Below are positions 45,051 to 53,247 of a DNA stretch of 64,000 nt, piece after piece. Source of the stretch: Sulfuritalea sp. Lineage in GTDB: Bacteria; Pseudomonadota; Gammaproteobacteria; Burkholderiales; Rhodocyclaceae. The notes beneath the pieces were generated by a model. That model was given only the letters and a program-made list of their open reading frames with translations. It had not been told where the DNA came from and ran no database searches. How positions within the stretch are numbered: the stretch's first letter is position 1; each line of letters begins with the position of its first letter. The position numbers were made by a program, and so were the translations under genes. Where the stretch lies: positions 62,001-126,000 of the forward strand of contig JADJFK010000016.1 of NCBI GenBank assembly GCA_016708585.1, read 5' to 3'.

Positions 45051-46025
45051 TCAGGGCGGCAGATGCGCGGCGAAGTGCGCCAGCAGGCGCTGCGGCAGCC
45101 AGTCGATGCGGCCGGGCAGGGTGCCGTGCACGAAGCCGACATGGCCGCCGTGCCGATGGATTTCGAGCGTCACGGTGGCGGGCAACTTGTCGGGGTGGGG
45201 CAATGCCGCCGCGGGCAGGAAAGGATCGTTGGCGGCGTGCAGCAGCAGGGCGGGCGTCTCGATCCTCGCCAGCAGCGGTCCCGCGCTGCTCTGCGCGTAA
45301 TAGTCATCGACGCCGAGGAAGCCGTGCAGCGGCGCGGTTACCGCGTCGTCGAATTCGCCCATGGTTCGCGCCGCCTGCGCGCGCGCCATGTCGATGCACC
45401 CGGGGAAGCGGCGGTCCTTGGCGCGCGCCGCCGGAACCAGCGTGCGCAGGAAATGCCGCGCATAGACCAGGTTGAATCCCGACGACAGGGCGAGGTTGGC
45501 CGCCGCCAGATCCAGCGGCGCACTCACCGCCGCCGCGGCGTTGATCACGCGGGATGCGGCATGGCCTTGCTCGGCCAGCCATTTCAGCAAGGCATTGCCA
45601 CCGAGCGAGACGCCGGCAACAAACAGCGCCGGGAAGCCCTGCGTGTGCAGGCGGCGCAGGATCCAGTCGATCTCCTGCGAGTCGCCCGAATGGTAGGCGC
45701 GCGGCAGGCGGTTGGGTTCGCCCGAGCAGCCGCGAAAATGCACTACGACGCCATGCCAGCCGTGCCGCTGCACCGCGTGCATCAGCCGGCGCGCGTAGTG
45801 GCTGCGCGAGCTGCCTTCCAGGCCGTGGAACAGCACGACGCAGGGGCTCGATCCGGCGGCATCGACCCAGTCGAGGTCGATGAAATCGCCGTCCGGCGTG
45901 TCCCAGCGTTCGCGCCGGTAGCGCGGCAGCGGGCCCTTGATCAGCAGCGGCCAGATGGTCTGCGCATGGCCGCCGGGCAGCCAGCCCGGCGCGCGGTACG
46001 GCGGGTCAGCCGCGGCGGGATTCAC
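45051..46025 (-). CDS. YheT-family alpha/beta hydrolase
   Basis: A 324-residue hydrolase of the YheT/UPF0017 group. PGWLPGGHAQTIWPLLIKG is the family N-terminus; VVLFHGLEGSSRSHYARR the oxyanion strand; VAGVSLGGNALLKWL the nucleophile elbow; LLLHAANDPFLPAAALP the acid; HGGHVGFVHG the catalytic His. E. coli YheT is uncharacterised; eukaryotic ABHD relatives are lipases. It precedes manB in the same direction; the upstream NTF2-like gene ends 6 bases before it. Confidence 0.92.
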   Translation of the reverse strand: MNPAAADPPYRAPGWLPGGHAQTIWPLLIKGPLPRYRRERWDTPDGDFIDLDWVDAAGSSPCVVLFHGLEGSSRSHYARRLMHAVQRHGWHGVVVHFRGCSGEPNRLPRAYHSGDSQEIDWILRRLHTQGFPALFVAGVSLGGNALLKWLAEQGHAASRVINAAAAVSAPLDLAAANLALSSGFNLVYARHFLRTLVPAARAKDRRFPGCIDMARAQAARTMGEFDDAVTAPLHGFLGVDDYYAQSSAGPLLARIETPALLLHAANDPFLPAAALPHPDKLPATVTLEIHRHGGHVGFVHGTLPGRIDWLPQRLLAHFAAHLPP

Positions 46026-46031
46026 GGCAGG

Positions 46032-46457
46032 TCAGTGCAGGATGCGCGGCGCCTCGCCGACGCTGTCGGGCGGTACCGGCGAAGCGTGGTGGGCGACCAT
46101 GCGCCAGCCCAACGGACCGCGCACATAAATGTTGGTCGCCGCCACCGGCGCGCTGAGATTGCCGTCGCCCAGGCTGGTAATGTGCTCGAGCAGGGTGCTG
46201 ACCACGGCGAACGGGGTGGTCACCGTCTTCTGCTGCGACAGACGCACCTGCAGCTTTCTGCCATTGCCGAAGATGCGCTGCCAGGCTTCGCGAACCATGG
46301 TGTAGCCGACCAGCCGGGGCCCGCCCGGATGCACGCAGACGACGTCCTCGTCCTCGGCCCAGACCGCCATCATGGCGTCGATGTCCGCGCGCTCGAGCGC
46401 TTCGTAGAAGGCTGCTTCGACATCCTGCGGGCTGGCGAATATCTTCTGGCCGGGCAC
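46032..46457 (-). CDS. NTF2/SnoaL-like (DUF4440-type) protein
   Basis: A 141-residue cone-fold protein starting with GTG 46457, three bases after the waaF stop. DVEAAFYEALERADIDAMMA, WAEDEDVVCVHPGGPRLVG, REAWQRIFGNG and WRMVAHHASPVP match the SnoaL-like group seen next to waaF in several Betaproteobacteria. These proteins may be small enzymes or binding domains; substrate unknown. Probably co-transcribed with waaF. Confidence 0.85.
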   Translation of the reverse strand: MPGQKIFASPQDVEAAFYEALERADIDAMMAVWAEDEDVVCVHPGGPRLVGYTMVREAWQRIFGNGRKLQVRLSQQKTVTTPFAVVSTLLEHITSLGDGNLSAPVAATNIYVRGPLGWRMVAHHASPVPPDSVGEAPRILH

Positions 46458-46459
46458 GG

Positions 46460-47488
46460 TCAGCTCCGTTGCTGCACGCTCTGCGCAACCTGCTGCGGCG
46501 TGATGCCGTTCAGGCAGTCGAAATGGACCAGCGGACATTCGCGCTTGAAGCAGGGACTGCAGGGCAGGTTTCTCGAAACGATGGTTGCTTGCGCCGACAG
46601 CGGCGGCGTATAGCCGGGCGACGAGGAACCGTAGAGCGCGACCAGCGGCCGCTGCAGCGCGGCGGCGACATGCATCAGCCCGGAATCGTTGCTGACCACG
46701 CAGCAGGCGCCGGCGATCAGGTCGATGGCCTGTTCCAGCGTGCTGCGTCCGCACAGGTTGAGCGCCGCGCCGTTCGCCGTGGCGGCAATCTCTTCGCCGA
46801 CGGCAAAGTCCTTGTCCGAGCCGATCAGCCAGACCGGATTCCGTGGTGTCGCAATGAGCCGCGCCAGTTCGGCGAAATGCCGCGCCGGCCAGCGCTTGGC
46901 CGGACCGTATTCGGCGCCGGGGCAGAAAACCACCGGCGCGGCATCGAGCGGCAGGCCCAGCGCCTGGCGCGCCGCCTGCTGCTGTTGCGGCGAGGAATTC
47001 AGCCGCGGTTGCGGCAAGGCGGCGGGCAGCGGTCCGGCCAGCGCGGCATAGCGTTGCACCAGCTGCGGATGGCGCGAGGCATCGAGCCGGTGGCGCTCGT
47101 TGAGCAGCAGGTAGCGGCCCTCGCCCAGGTAGCCGATGCGGCGGGGAATCCCGGCGAAGAAGGGAACCAGCGCCGATTTCCACGAGTTGGGCAGGACATA
47201 GGCCACGGAAAAGTTATGCGAAGCGGTAACCCCTGGGACGGCGGCGGCCGCATTGCCCCGTAAGCGGCGACCGAGCGCGCGGCGCGCGGCGAAGCCGAAT
47301 TCACCGTGGCGGAAAGGGTTGCCGATGACCGCATCGACTTCGTCCATGCGCGCCAGCAGCGGCGCCGACCAGTCCGCCGCCAGCACCTCGATGCGGGCGG
47401 CGGGAGTGCGTTGCTTGAGCAGCGTGAGCAGCGGCTGGGCGAGGATGGTGTCGCCGATCCAGGACGGAGCGACGACAAGAATCTTCAC
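46460..47488 (-). CDS. waaF: ADP-heptose:LPS heptosyltransferase II
   Basis: A 342-residue GT9 glycosyltransferase adding the second heptose to the LPS inner core. VKILVVAPSWIGDTILAQPL starts at GTG 47488; SFSVAYVLPNSWKSAL-like NFSVAYVLPNSWKSALVPFF, CPGAEYGPAKRWPARHFAEL, LNLCGRSTLEQAIDLI, VSNDSGLMHVAAALQRPLVA and FDCLNGITPQQV are all family motifs. Together with lptD it marks LPS biogenesis in this region. Confidence 0.95.
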   Translation of the reverse strand: MKILVVAPSWIGDTILAQPLLTLLKQRTPAARIEVLAADWSAPLLARMDEVDAVIGNPFRHGEFGFAARRALGRRLRGNAAAAVPGVTASHNFSVAYVLPNSWKSALVPFFAGIPRRIGYLGEGRYLLLNERHRLDASRHPQLVQRYAALAGPLPAALPQPRLNSSPQQQQAARQALGLPLDAAPVVFCPGAEYGPAKRWPARHFAELARLIATPRNPVWLIGSDKDFAVGEEIAATANGAALNLCGRSTLEQAIDLIAGACCVVSNDSGLMHVAAALQRPLVALYGSSSPGYTPPLSAQATIVSRNLPCSPCFKRECPLVHFDCLNGITPQQVAQSVQQRS

Positions 47489-47511
47489 GGGCGAGGCCGG
47501 ACCTGGAATTC

Positions 47512-47718
47512 TCAGTGATGACCCTTCGGCCGCTCGCCGGTAAAGCGGTACATGGTGCCGCAATAGGGGCAGGCGGCCTCGCCCGTCGGACTCTTCAGCA
47601 GGTCAATGAAGACGCGCGGATGGCGGGCCCAAAGCGGCGCACCTGGACGCGGACAGGCAAGGGGCAGGTCGTGTGCGGTAACGGCGACCTGGCGCTGGGA
47701 TTCGTCGAGAGTGGACAT
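47512..47718 (-). CDS. zf-CHCC zinc-finger protein
   Basis: A 68-residue protein with Cys22 (LACPRPG), His33 (WARHPRVFIDL), Cys50 and Cys53 (ACPYCGTMY), the ligand set of the zf-CHCC/NDUFS6-like family. In Betaproteobacteria it typically lies between ilvE and waaF, as here. Function unknown. Confidence 0.9.
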   Translation of the reverse strand: MSTLDESQRQVAVTAHDLPLACPRPGAPLWARHPRVFIDLLKSPTGEAACPYCGTMYRFTGERPKGHH

Positions 47719-47748
47719 GGCTTACCTCGGGCGTGGATTAACGTGAAA

Positions 47749-47771
47749 GGGGGGGGGGGGGGGGGGGGGGG
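47749..47771. other. 23-base G run (probable consensus artefact)
   Basis: A pure G run between GTGAAA and CGCCCTTTC. The flanks GAAAGGG and CCCTTTC would form a hairpin, so the original was probably a REP-like palindrome. It lies between ilvE and the zinc-finger gene. Confidence 0.75.
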
Positions 47772-47801
47772 CGCCCTTTCGTGGCCAACGCATCATGTAA
47801 G

Positions 47802-48722
47802 TCAGATGTAGGAAAGCCAGTCGGCGTGGGCCGGCACCTTGCCGTTGACCACGTCGAAGAACAGGCTCTGGATTTTGGTGGTGATCGGGCCGCGGCTGCC
47901 GGCGCCTATGGTGCGGTTGTCGAGCTCGCGGATCGGCGTGACTTCCGCCGCCGTGCCGGTGAAGAAGGCCTCGTCGGCGATGTAGATGTCGTCGCGCGTG
48001 AGGCGCTTGGCGACCACCTTGTAGCCGAGTTCGGCGGCCAGCGTGATGACGGTGTTGCGCGTGATGCCCATCAGCGCCGAGGCGATCTCGGGTTCGTAGA
48101 TCACGCCGTCCTTGACCACGAACAGGTTCTCGCCGGCGCCCTCGGCGACGAAGCCATCGACGTCGAGCAGCAGGGCCTCGTCGTAGCCGTCCTCGGTGGC
48201 TTCCATGTTGGCCAGGATCGAGTTGGCATAGGTGCCGGCGAACTTGGCGCGCGCCATGTTCACATTGACATGGTGGCGCGAATAACTGGACGTCTTGACG
48301 CGGATGCCCTTCTCCATGCCTTCCTCGCCGAGGTAGGCGCCCCAGGGCCAGGCCGCGATCGAGACATGAGTGGCCGCGCCGCGCGGGCTGACACCCATCT
48401 TTTCCGAGCCGTAGAACGCGATCGGGCGCAGGTAGCAGGATTCGAGCTTGTTGCTGCGCACGACGTCGAGGTGCGCGGCGTTGAGCGTGGCCTTGTCGTA
48501 AGGCATCGGCATGCGGTAGATGTGCGCCGAGGCGAACAGGCGGTTGGTATGGTCCTGCAGGCGGAAGATCGCGGTGCCGGAGACGGTCTTGTAGGCGCGC
48601 ACGCCTTCGAACACGGCGAGGCCGTAGTGCAGGGAATGCGTCAGCACGTGGGTGGTGGCATCGCGCCAGGGCACGAGCTTGCCGTCGTACCAGATGAAGC
48701 CGTCACGGTCGGCCATGGACAT
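47802..48722 (-). CDS. ilvE: branched-chain amino-acid aminotransferase
   Basis: A 306-residue fold-type IV PLP aminotransferase of standard length, making leucine, isoleucine and valine from their keto acids. FIWYDGKLVPWRDATTHVLT, HYGLAVFEGVRAYKT, SYSRHHVNVNMARAKFAGTY (PLP lysine), GYDEALLLDVDGFVAEGAGE and ITRNTVITLAAELGY are diagnostic. GGAG lies before ATG 48722. Divergent from the Nudix gene. Confidence 0.96.
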   Translation of the reverse strand: MSMADRDGFIWYDGKLVPWRDATTHVLTHSLHYGLAVFEGVRAYKTVSGTAIFRLQDHTNRLFASAHIYRMPMPYDKATLNAAHLDVVRSNKLESCYLRPIAFYGSEKMGVSPRGAATHVSIAAWPWGAYLGEEGMEKGIRVKTSSYSRHHVNVNMARAKFAGTYANSILANMEATEDGYDEALLLDVDGFVAEGAGENLFVVKDGVIYEPEIASALMGITRNTVITLAAELGYKVVAKRLTRDDIYIADEAFFTGTAAEVTPIRELDNRTIGAGSRGPITTKIQSLFFDVVNGKVPAHADWLSYI

Positions 48723-48789
48723 GGGGGTTCTCCAGCGTTGCATCGGTTGATCGAGGCTGCGATTTTAGCAGGGGCGCTAAAATGCGCGG

Positions 48790-49242
48790 ATGAATCGTGT
48801 CTGGAAGCCCAATGTCACCGTCGCCGCGCTGATCGAGCGCGACGGCCGCTTCCTGCTGGTCGAGGAGGAAACCGAGGATGGGCTGCGCTTCAACCAGCCG
48901 GCCGGCCACCTTGACGAAGGCGAGTCGCTGGTCGCCGCCTGCGCCCGCGAGGCGCTCGAAGAGACCGCCTATACATTTACGCCGACGGAACTGGTCGGCA
49001 TTTACCAGTGGCCGCGGCCCCAGGGCGACATCACCTACCTGCGCTTTGCCTTTGCCGGAAAAGTCGGCGCCTGCGATACGGCGCGCCGGCTCGATGCCGG
49101 CATCCTGCGTGCGGTATGGATGACGCCTGGCGAAATTCGCGCCTGCGCGGATCGCCACCGCAGCCCGCTGGTCTCGCAATGCATCGACGACTATCTGGCG
49201 GGGCGGCGGTTCCCGCTCGACCTGCTGCGCCACTACGACTGA
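48790..49242 (+). CDS. Nudix hydrolase (NudJ-type)
   Basis: A 150-residue pyrophosphatase. The Nudix box GHLDEGESLVAACAREALEE begins at about residue 38. MNRVWKPNVTVAALIERDGR resembles NudJ, which hydrolyses thiamine pyrophosphate precursors and nucleoside triphosphates. It precedes mnmA by 5 bases, a common pairing in Betaproteobacteria. GKVGACDTARR is encoded by a copy of the 23-nt motif. Confidence 0.92.
   Translation: MNRVWKPNVTVAALIERDGRFLLVEEETEDGLRFNQPAGHLDEGESLVAACAREALEETAYTFTPTELVGIYQWPRPQGDITYLRFAFAGKVGACDTARRLDAGILRAVWMTPGEIRACADRHRSPLVSQCIDDYLAGRRFPLDLLRHYD
49059..49081 (+). repeat. dispersed 23-nt motif, copy 10
   Basis: AAAAGTCGGCG then CCTGCGATACGG, one difference from consensus. 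It is in sense orientation in the Nudix gene. Confidence 0.87.
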
Positions 49243-49247
49243 GCATC

Positions 49248-50348
49248 ATGTCCAAGGGAAAAATCATTGTCGGCCTGTCCGGCGGCGTCGATTCCTCGGT
49301 AGCGGCGCTGCTGCTCAAGCGCGAGGGCTATGAGGTCATCGGCCTGTTCATGAAGAACTGGGAGGACGATGACAGCGATGAGTACTGTTCCTCGCGCCAG
49401 GACCTGGTTGATGCCGCCGCCGCGGCAGACGTGATCGGCATCGATTTCCAGGCCGTGAATTTTTCGGCCGAGTACCGCGAGCGGGTGTTCGCCGATTTCC
49501 TGCGCGAGTACCAGGCCGGCCGCACGCCGAATCCCGACGTGCTGTGCAATTCCGAAATCAAGTTCAAGGCCTTCCTCGACCACGCCCTGGCGCTTGGCGC
49601 GGAGAAGATCGCCACCGGCCACTATGCCCAGGTGCGTGAATTTCTCGGCAAGTGGCAGTTGCTCAAGGCCGAGGACGGCACCAAGGACCAGAGTTATTTC
49701 CTGCACCGGCTGAACCAGGCGCAATTGTCGAAGACCCTGTTTCCCGTTGGCCACCTTTACAAGCGCGACGTGCGGCGCATCGCCGCCGAGGCCGGACTGC
49801 CGAACCACGCGCGCAAGGACTCGACCGGCATCTGCTTCATCGGCGAACGTCCGTTCCGCGAGTTCCTCGCCCGCTACCTGCCGAAGCAGCCGGGGGAAAT
49901 CCGCGTACTCGGCAGCGATCGCGTCGTCGGCCGGCACGAGGGCCTGATGTACTACACCCTCGGCCAGCGCGAAGGCCTCGGCATCGGCGGCGTCAAGGGC
50001 GCGCCGGAAGAGCCCTGGTTCGTCGCCGGCAAGGACATGGAAAAGAACATCCTGTGGGTGGTGCAGGGCCACGAGCATCCCGCCCTGCTCTCGGCCAGCC
50101 TGGTGGCCAAGGATCTGTCGTGGATCGCCGGCGATGCGCCGCACACGCATTGGGTCTACGCGGCAAAGACGCGCTACCGGCAGCCGGACGCCGCCTGCCA
50201 GATCGAGCGCATTTCCGCCGATGAATGCGAAGTTGTCTTTGCTGCGCCGCAATGGGCGGTGACGCCGGGACAATCGGTCGTGATCTACGAATCGCGTGTG
50301 TGCCTCGGCGGCGGCGTCATCGCAACACATGAGGCGTCGGCTGCATAA
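49248..50348 (+). CDS. mnmA: tRNA-specific 2-thiouridylase MnmA
   Basis: A 366-residue enzyme that thiolates U34 of Lys, Glu and Gln tRNAs. The PP-loop GLSGGVDSSVAALLL begins at residue 9; the catalytic cysteines are Cys100 (DVLCNSEIKF) and Cys196 (STGICFIGE); ATGHYAQ and DQSYFLHRLNQ are further motifs. ATG 49248 was chosen; the longer frame lies in the Nudix gene. Followed by an HU gene with its own promoter. Confidence 0.96.
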   Translation: MSKGKIIVGLSGGVDSSVAALLLKREGYEVIGLFMKNWEDDDSDEYCSSRQDLVDAAAAADVIGIDFQAVNFSAEYRERVFADFLREYQAGRTPNPDVLCNSEIKFKAFLDHALALGAEKIATGHYAQVREFLGKWQLLKAEDGTKDQSYFLHRLNQAQLSKTLFPVGHLYKRDVRRIAAEAGLPNHARKDSTGICFIGERPFREFLARYLPKQPGEIRVLGSDRVVGRHEGLMYYTLGQREGLGIGGVKGAPEEPWFVAGKDMEKNILWVVQGHEHPALLSASLVAKDLSWIAGDAPHTHWVYAAKTRYRQPDAACQIERISADECEVVFAAPQWAVTPGQSVVIYESRVCLGGGVIATHEASAA

Positions 50349-50353
50349 ATTCC

Positions 50354-50384
50354 TTGCCTGCGCCCGCGGGATCGGGTTTAGAAT
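50354..50384 (+). promoter_or_regulatory. putative HU promoter
   Basis: TTGCCT, 19-base spacer and TAGAAT, with an AT-rich start region, about 48 bases before the HU start. Confidence 0.4.
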
Positions 50385-50431
50385 AATTTTTCGGGTGGGA
50401 TGCCCGCAAATTTCAAGGAGGATTTTTAAGC

Positions 50432-50722
50432 ATGAACAAAGCAGAACTGATTGAAATTGCCGCCAAGGCTGCCGACATCAGCAAGGCAGCTGCCGCCAAG
50501 GCGCTCGACGGAGCCATGGCCGCAATCGTCAAGGCGGTATCGAAAGGGGACAACGTCACGCTGGTCGGTTTCGGCACCTTCAAGTCGGCCAAGCGCGCGG
50601 CGCGTACCGGCAAGAATCCGAAGACCGGCGCGGCAATCAAGATTGCTGCCACCACCGTGCCGAAGTTCAGCGCCGGTGCCGGTTTCAAGCAGGCTGTTTC
50701 CGGCAAGAAAGCCAAGAAGTAA
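50432..50722 (+). CDS. HU-family nucleoid DNA-binding protein
   Basis: A 96-residue histone-like protein: MNKAELIEIAAKAADISKAA, then GDNVTLVGFGTFKSAKRAAR TGKNPKTGAAIKIAA split by the DNA-intercalating arm, and a short Lys-rich tail. A strong AAGGAGG ribosome site precedes it, fitting high expression. The Lys/Ala tail is a mild variation on HU-beta. It is closed by a strong terminator. Confidence 0.96.
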   Translation: MNKAELIEIAAKAADISKAAAAKALDGAMAAIVKAVSKGDNVTLVGFGTFKSAKRAARTGKNPKTGAAIKIAATTVPKFSAGAGFKQAVSGKKAKK

Positions 50723-50742
50723 GCGCGCCAGTCTTTTGCCTG

Positions 50743-50767
50743 AAGGGGCCCGCTTGCGGGCCCTTTG
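50743..50767 (+). terminator. Rho-independent terminator after HU
   Basis: AAGGGGCCCGC, short loop, GCGGGCCCTTT then GCTT, 21 bases after the HU stop. Confidence 0.9.
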
Positions 50768-50772
50768 CTTTA

Positions 50773-50873
50773 TGTCCCCGCGGAACGCGGGGAGGGTATC
50801 CCCCGGTGGGATTTGTCCCCGCGGAACGCGGGGACGGTATCCCCGGTGGAGGGGCGGGACGGTATCCCGCCCG
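50773..50873 (+). repeat. family B hairpin repeat, two tandem units plus hairpin
   Basis: Two units starting TGTCCCCGCGGAACGCGGGG, then GGTATCCCC and GGTGGGA, follow the HU terminator; then GGGCGGGA CGGTA TCCCGCCC forms another hairpin. Unit length is about 41 nt. The rest of the 255-base gap up to the next gene holds no visible gene. Confidence 0.78.
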
Positions 50874-50977
50874 GATTGGCGGACTTTGCCTCCGATGTTC
50901 CCGCAGCAAAGTTGCAGCGGGCTTATGATTATGCTTTCAGCTGGCGCTGATTATTCTCCCGGCCAAGGAAGCCCAAT

Positions 50978-51331
50978 ATGATCACCACACAACATCAGGA
51001 CCATCTGGTCGAATTTGCCGTGTTCGGCGAATTCACCCTGGCCGACTTCAAGGAATTCGAGGAACTGGTCCTCCACGAAATCAAGTTCTCCGGGCCGGTG
51101 GACTTGCTGGTGGACCTGCGCGAGATGGCGGACTTCACGCTCGATGTGGCCTGGGAAGAGATCCGCTTTTCGCGACAGCATGCCGGCGACTTCAGGCGCA
51201 TCGCGGTGATCACCGACAGCCAGTGGGTGGCCTGGAGCGCGTGGCTGGAGCAGTTGTTCGTCAATGCCGACCTGACCGTGTTCGACGACGAAGCCGAAGC
51301 GCGTACCTGGCTGGCGGAAGCCGGCGCATGA
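50978..51331 (+). CDS. SpoIIAA/STAS-like protein
   Basis: A 117-residue protein resembling the SpoIIAA-like (PF11964, STAS/SEC14-related) family: VEFAVFGEFTLADFKEFEEL, VDLLVDLREMADFTLDVAWE and VFDDEAEARTWLAEAG are typical. These small domains may bind hydrophobic ligands or act as stress-linked regulators; role unknown. ATGA overlap with sseA shows co-translation. Confidence 0.88.
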   Translation: MITTQHQDHLVEFAVFGEFTLADFKEFEELVLHEIKFSGPVDLLVDLREMADFTLDVAWEEIRFSRQHAGDFRRIAVITDSQWVAWSAWLEQLFVNADLTVFDDEAEARTWLAEAGA

Positions 51332-52173
51332 GCAGTCCGGGAATGAGCCTGCTGGTGAGCGTCGAGGAGCTCGCCGCGCATCCCGAATGGCGCATCTTCG
51401 ACTGCCGCCATGACTTGAAGGACACCGGCTACGGCCGCAAGGCCTATTCCCGCGGCCATATTCCCGGGGCATTGTTCCTCCACCTTGACGAAGATCTTTC
51501 CGGTGCCACGACCGGCGGCAACGGCCGCCATCCGCTGCCCGCGATCGATGCTTTCGCCCGGCGCATGTCTGACTGCGGCGTTGACGCGTCGACGCAGGTG
51601 GTGGCCTACGACAATGAAGGGGGCATTTTCGCCGCGCGGCTGTGGTGGCTGTTGCGCTGGCTCGGGCATGAGCGGGTGGCCGTGCTGGACGGCGGCCTGG
51701 CCGGATGGAAGCGCAGCAAGCGGGCGCTGGAAGAGCAGGTGCCGGCCGCGGCGCCGCGCCAATTCGTTCCCCGCGTGCAGGACCTGGCGGTCGATGTCGG
51801 CCGCGTGTTGGCGGATCTCGGTTCGGAACGCATGCTGATTCTCGATGCGCGCAGCGCGGAACGTTTCCGCGGCGAGAACGAGACGCTCGACCCGGTCGGT
51901 GGCCACATCCCCGGTGCGCTGAACCGCTTCTATTTCGACAACCTCGATGACGACGGCTGCTTCTTCAAGCCGGCACCCGAGTTGCGAGCCGAATTCGCCG
52001 CGTTGCTCGGCGGCCGGCCGGCGACGCAGGTCGTGCAGCAGTGCGGTTCCGGTGTCACCGCCTGCCACAATTTGCTGGCCATGGAACTGGCCGGGCTGTC
52101 CGGATCGAAGCTCTACCCGGGATCCTGGAGCGAGTGGTGCGCCGATCCGGCGCGACCGGTGGCGCGCGGCTAG
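51328..52173 (+). CDS. sseA: 3-mercaptopyruvate sulfurtransferase / thiosulfate sulfurtransferase
   Basis: A 281-residue two-domain rhodanese. Domain 1 (about 8-130) has RGHIPGALFLHLDEDLS and VVAYDNEGGIFAARLWWLLR with an inactive active-site loop. Domain 2 carries catalytic Cys in QQCGSGVTACHN near residue 238. The CGSGV loop suggests mercaptopyruvate rather than thiosulfate as donor. Co-translated with the SpoIIAA-like gene; the stop overlaps the convergent queG stop. Confidence 0.93.
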   Translation: MSSPGMSLLVSVEELAAHPEWRIFDCRHDLKDTGYGRKAYSRGHIPGALFLHLDEDLSGATTGGNGRHPLPAIDAFARRMSDCGVDASTQVVAYDNEGGIFAARLWWLLRWLGHERVAVLDGGLAGWKRSKRALEEQVPAAAPRQFVPRVQDLAVDVGRVLADLGSERMLILDARSAERFRGENETLDPVGGHIPGALNRFYFDNLDDDGCFFKPAPELRAEFAALLGGRPATQVVQQCGSGVTACHNLLAMELAGLSGSKLYPGSWSEWCADPARPVARG

Positions 52174-53247
52174 GGTTCTGCGTCGTGGCGCCTTAGCGCC
52201 CATTGCACGTGTTCGCGCACCATTTCTGACGGATGGCCGGCACGCGAGCGTAGCGCGCCCAGCGCCTCGTCGCTGCTGTTTGCGTTGCCCAGCGCCACCG
52301 CGATGTTGCGCAGCCAGCGCTCGTAGCCGATGCGGCGGATCGGCGATCCGGCCAGCTTCACGTTGAATTCCATCTTCCTCCCAGGCGAAGAGTTCGACCA
52401 GCGTGGCGCGGTCGAGACCGTGACGCGGGGCGAAATCGGGTTCGCGCGTCAGGGGCGCGGCATGGTTCCACGGACAGGCCAGCTGGCAATCGTCGCAGCC
52501 GTAGATGCGGTTGCCCAAGAGCGGCCGCAGCGGCTCGGGGATGCTGCCCTTGAGTTCGATCGTCAGGTAGGAAATGCACAGGCGCGCATCGAGCCGCCTG
52601 GGCGCGACGATGGCGCGCGTCGGGCAGGCATCGAGGCAGGCGCTGCAGGTGCCGCAGTGGTCGGTGACCGGCGCATCGGGCGACAGGGCGAGGTCGGTGA
52701 ATAGCTCGCCGAGGAAGAAGTACGAGCCCGCCTCGCGATCGAGCAGCAACGTGTGCTTGCCGCGCCAGCCCAGCCCGCTGTTCTGCGCCAGGCCGACCTC
52801 CATGACCGGCGCCGAATCGGTGAACGCCCGGTAGGCGAATTCGCCGATCTCCGCGCTGATGCGGTCGGCCAGCCGCTGCAGGCGGCCGCGCAGCAGCTTG
52901 TGATAGTCGCGGCCCAGGGCGTAGCGCGAAATGCAGGCGCGCGTGCCCTCGTCCGGCTGTCCGGAAAAGTCGGCGGCGGCGGGACGGTAATTCATGCGCG
53001 CGGTGATGATGCTGCGCGTGCCCGGCACCAGTTCTTCCGGCAGTGCGCGCTTGTTTCCGCGGACGGTGGTGTGCGCCGCCATATAATCCATGTCGCCGTG
53101 GCAGCCGGCGGCCAGCCACGCATTCAGGTTTTCCTCGGCGCCGCCCACGCCGGGACCCGAAAAGCCGATCGCATCGAAGCCGAGGTCCTTGCCCCAGCGC
53201 CGTATGCTGTCCTTCAGCCCTGTCGCATCTTTGGTGAACTCATGCAT
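52170..53247 (-). CDS. queG: epoxyqueuosine reductase QueG (frameshifted near 52378)
   Basis: An iron-sulfur/cobalamin enzyme for the last step of queuosine synthesis. One frame from 53247 encodes WGKDLGFDAIGFSG, VVMEVGLAQNSGLGWRGKHT-like PVMEVGLAQNSGLGWRGKHT, GTCSACLDACPTRAIVAPRR (4Fe4S) and GCDDCQLACPWNHAAPLTRE (second 4Fe4S). It runs to about LVELFAWEED, then the remaining homology (KLAGSPIRRIGYERWLRNIA to stop 52170) is in another frame. A one-base insertion near 52378 explains this and is probably a consensus error. Starts face tsaE; the stop overlaps sseA. RPAAADFSG overlies a copy of the 23-nt motif. Confidence 0.88.
52965..52987 (+). repeat. dispersed 23-nt motif, copy 11
   Basis: AAAAGTCGGCG then GCGGCGGGACGG, three differences from consensus. 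It is antisense to queG. Confidence 0.65.

Noticed and set aside
43856..45475. 539-codon plus-strand frame opposite the phosphomannomutase
   Set aside because: Shadow of a conserved enzyme; no start signals.
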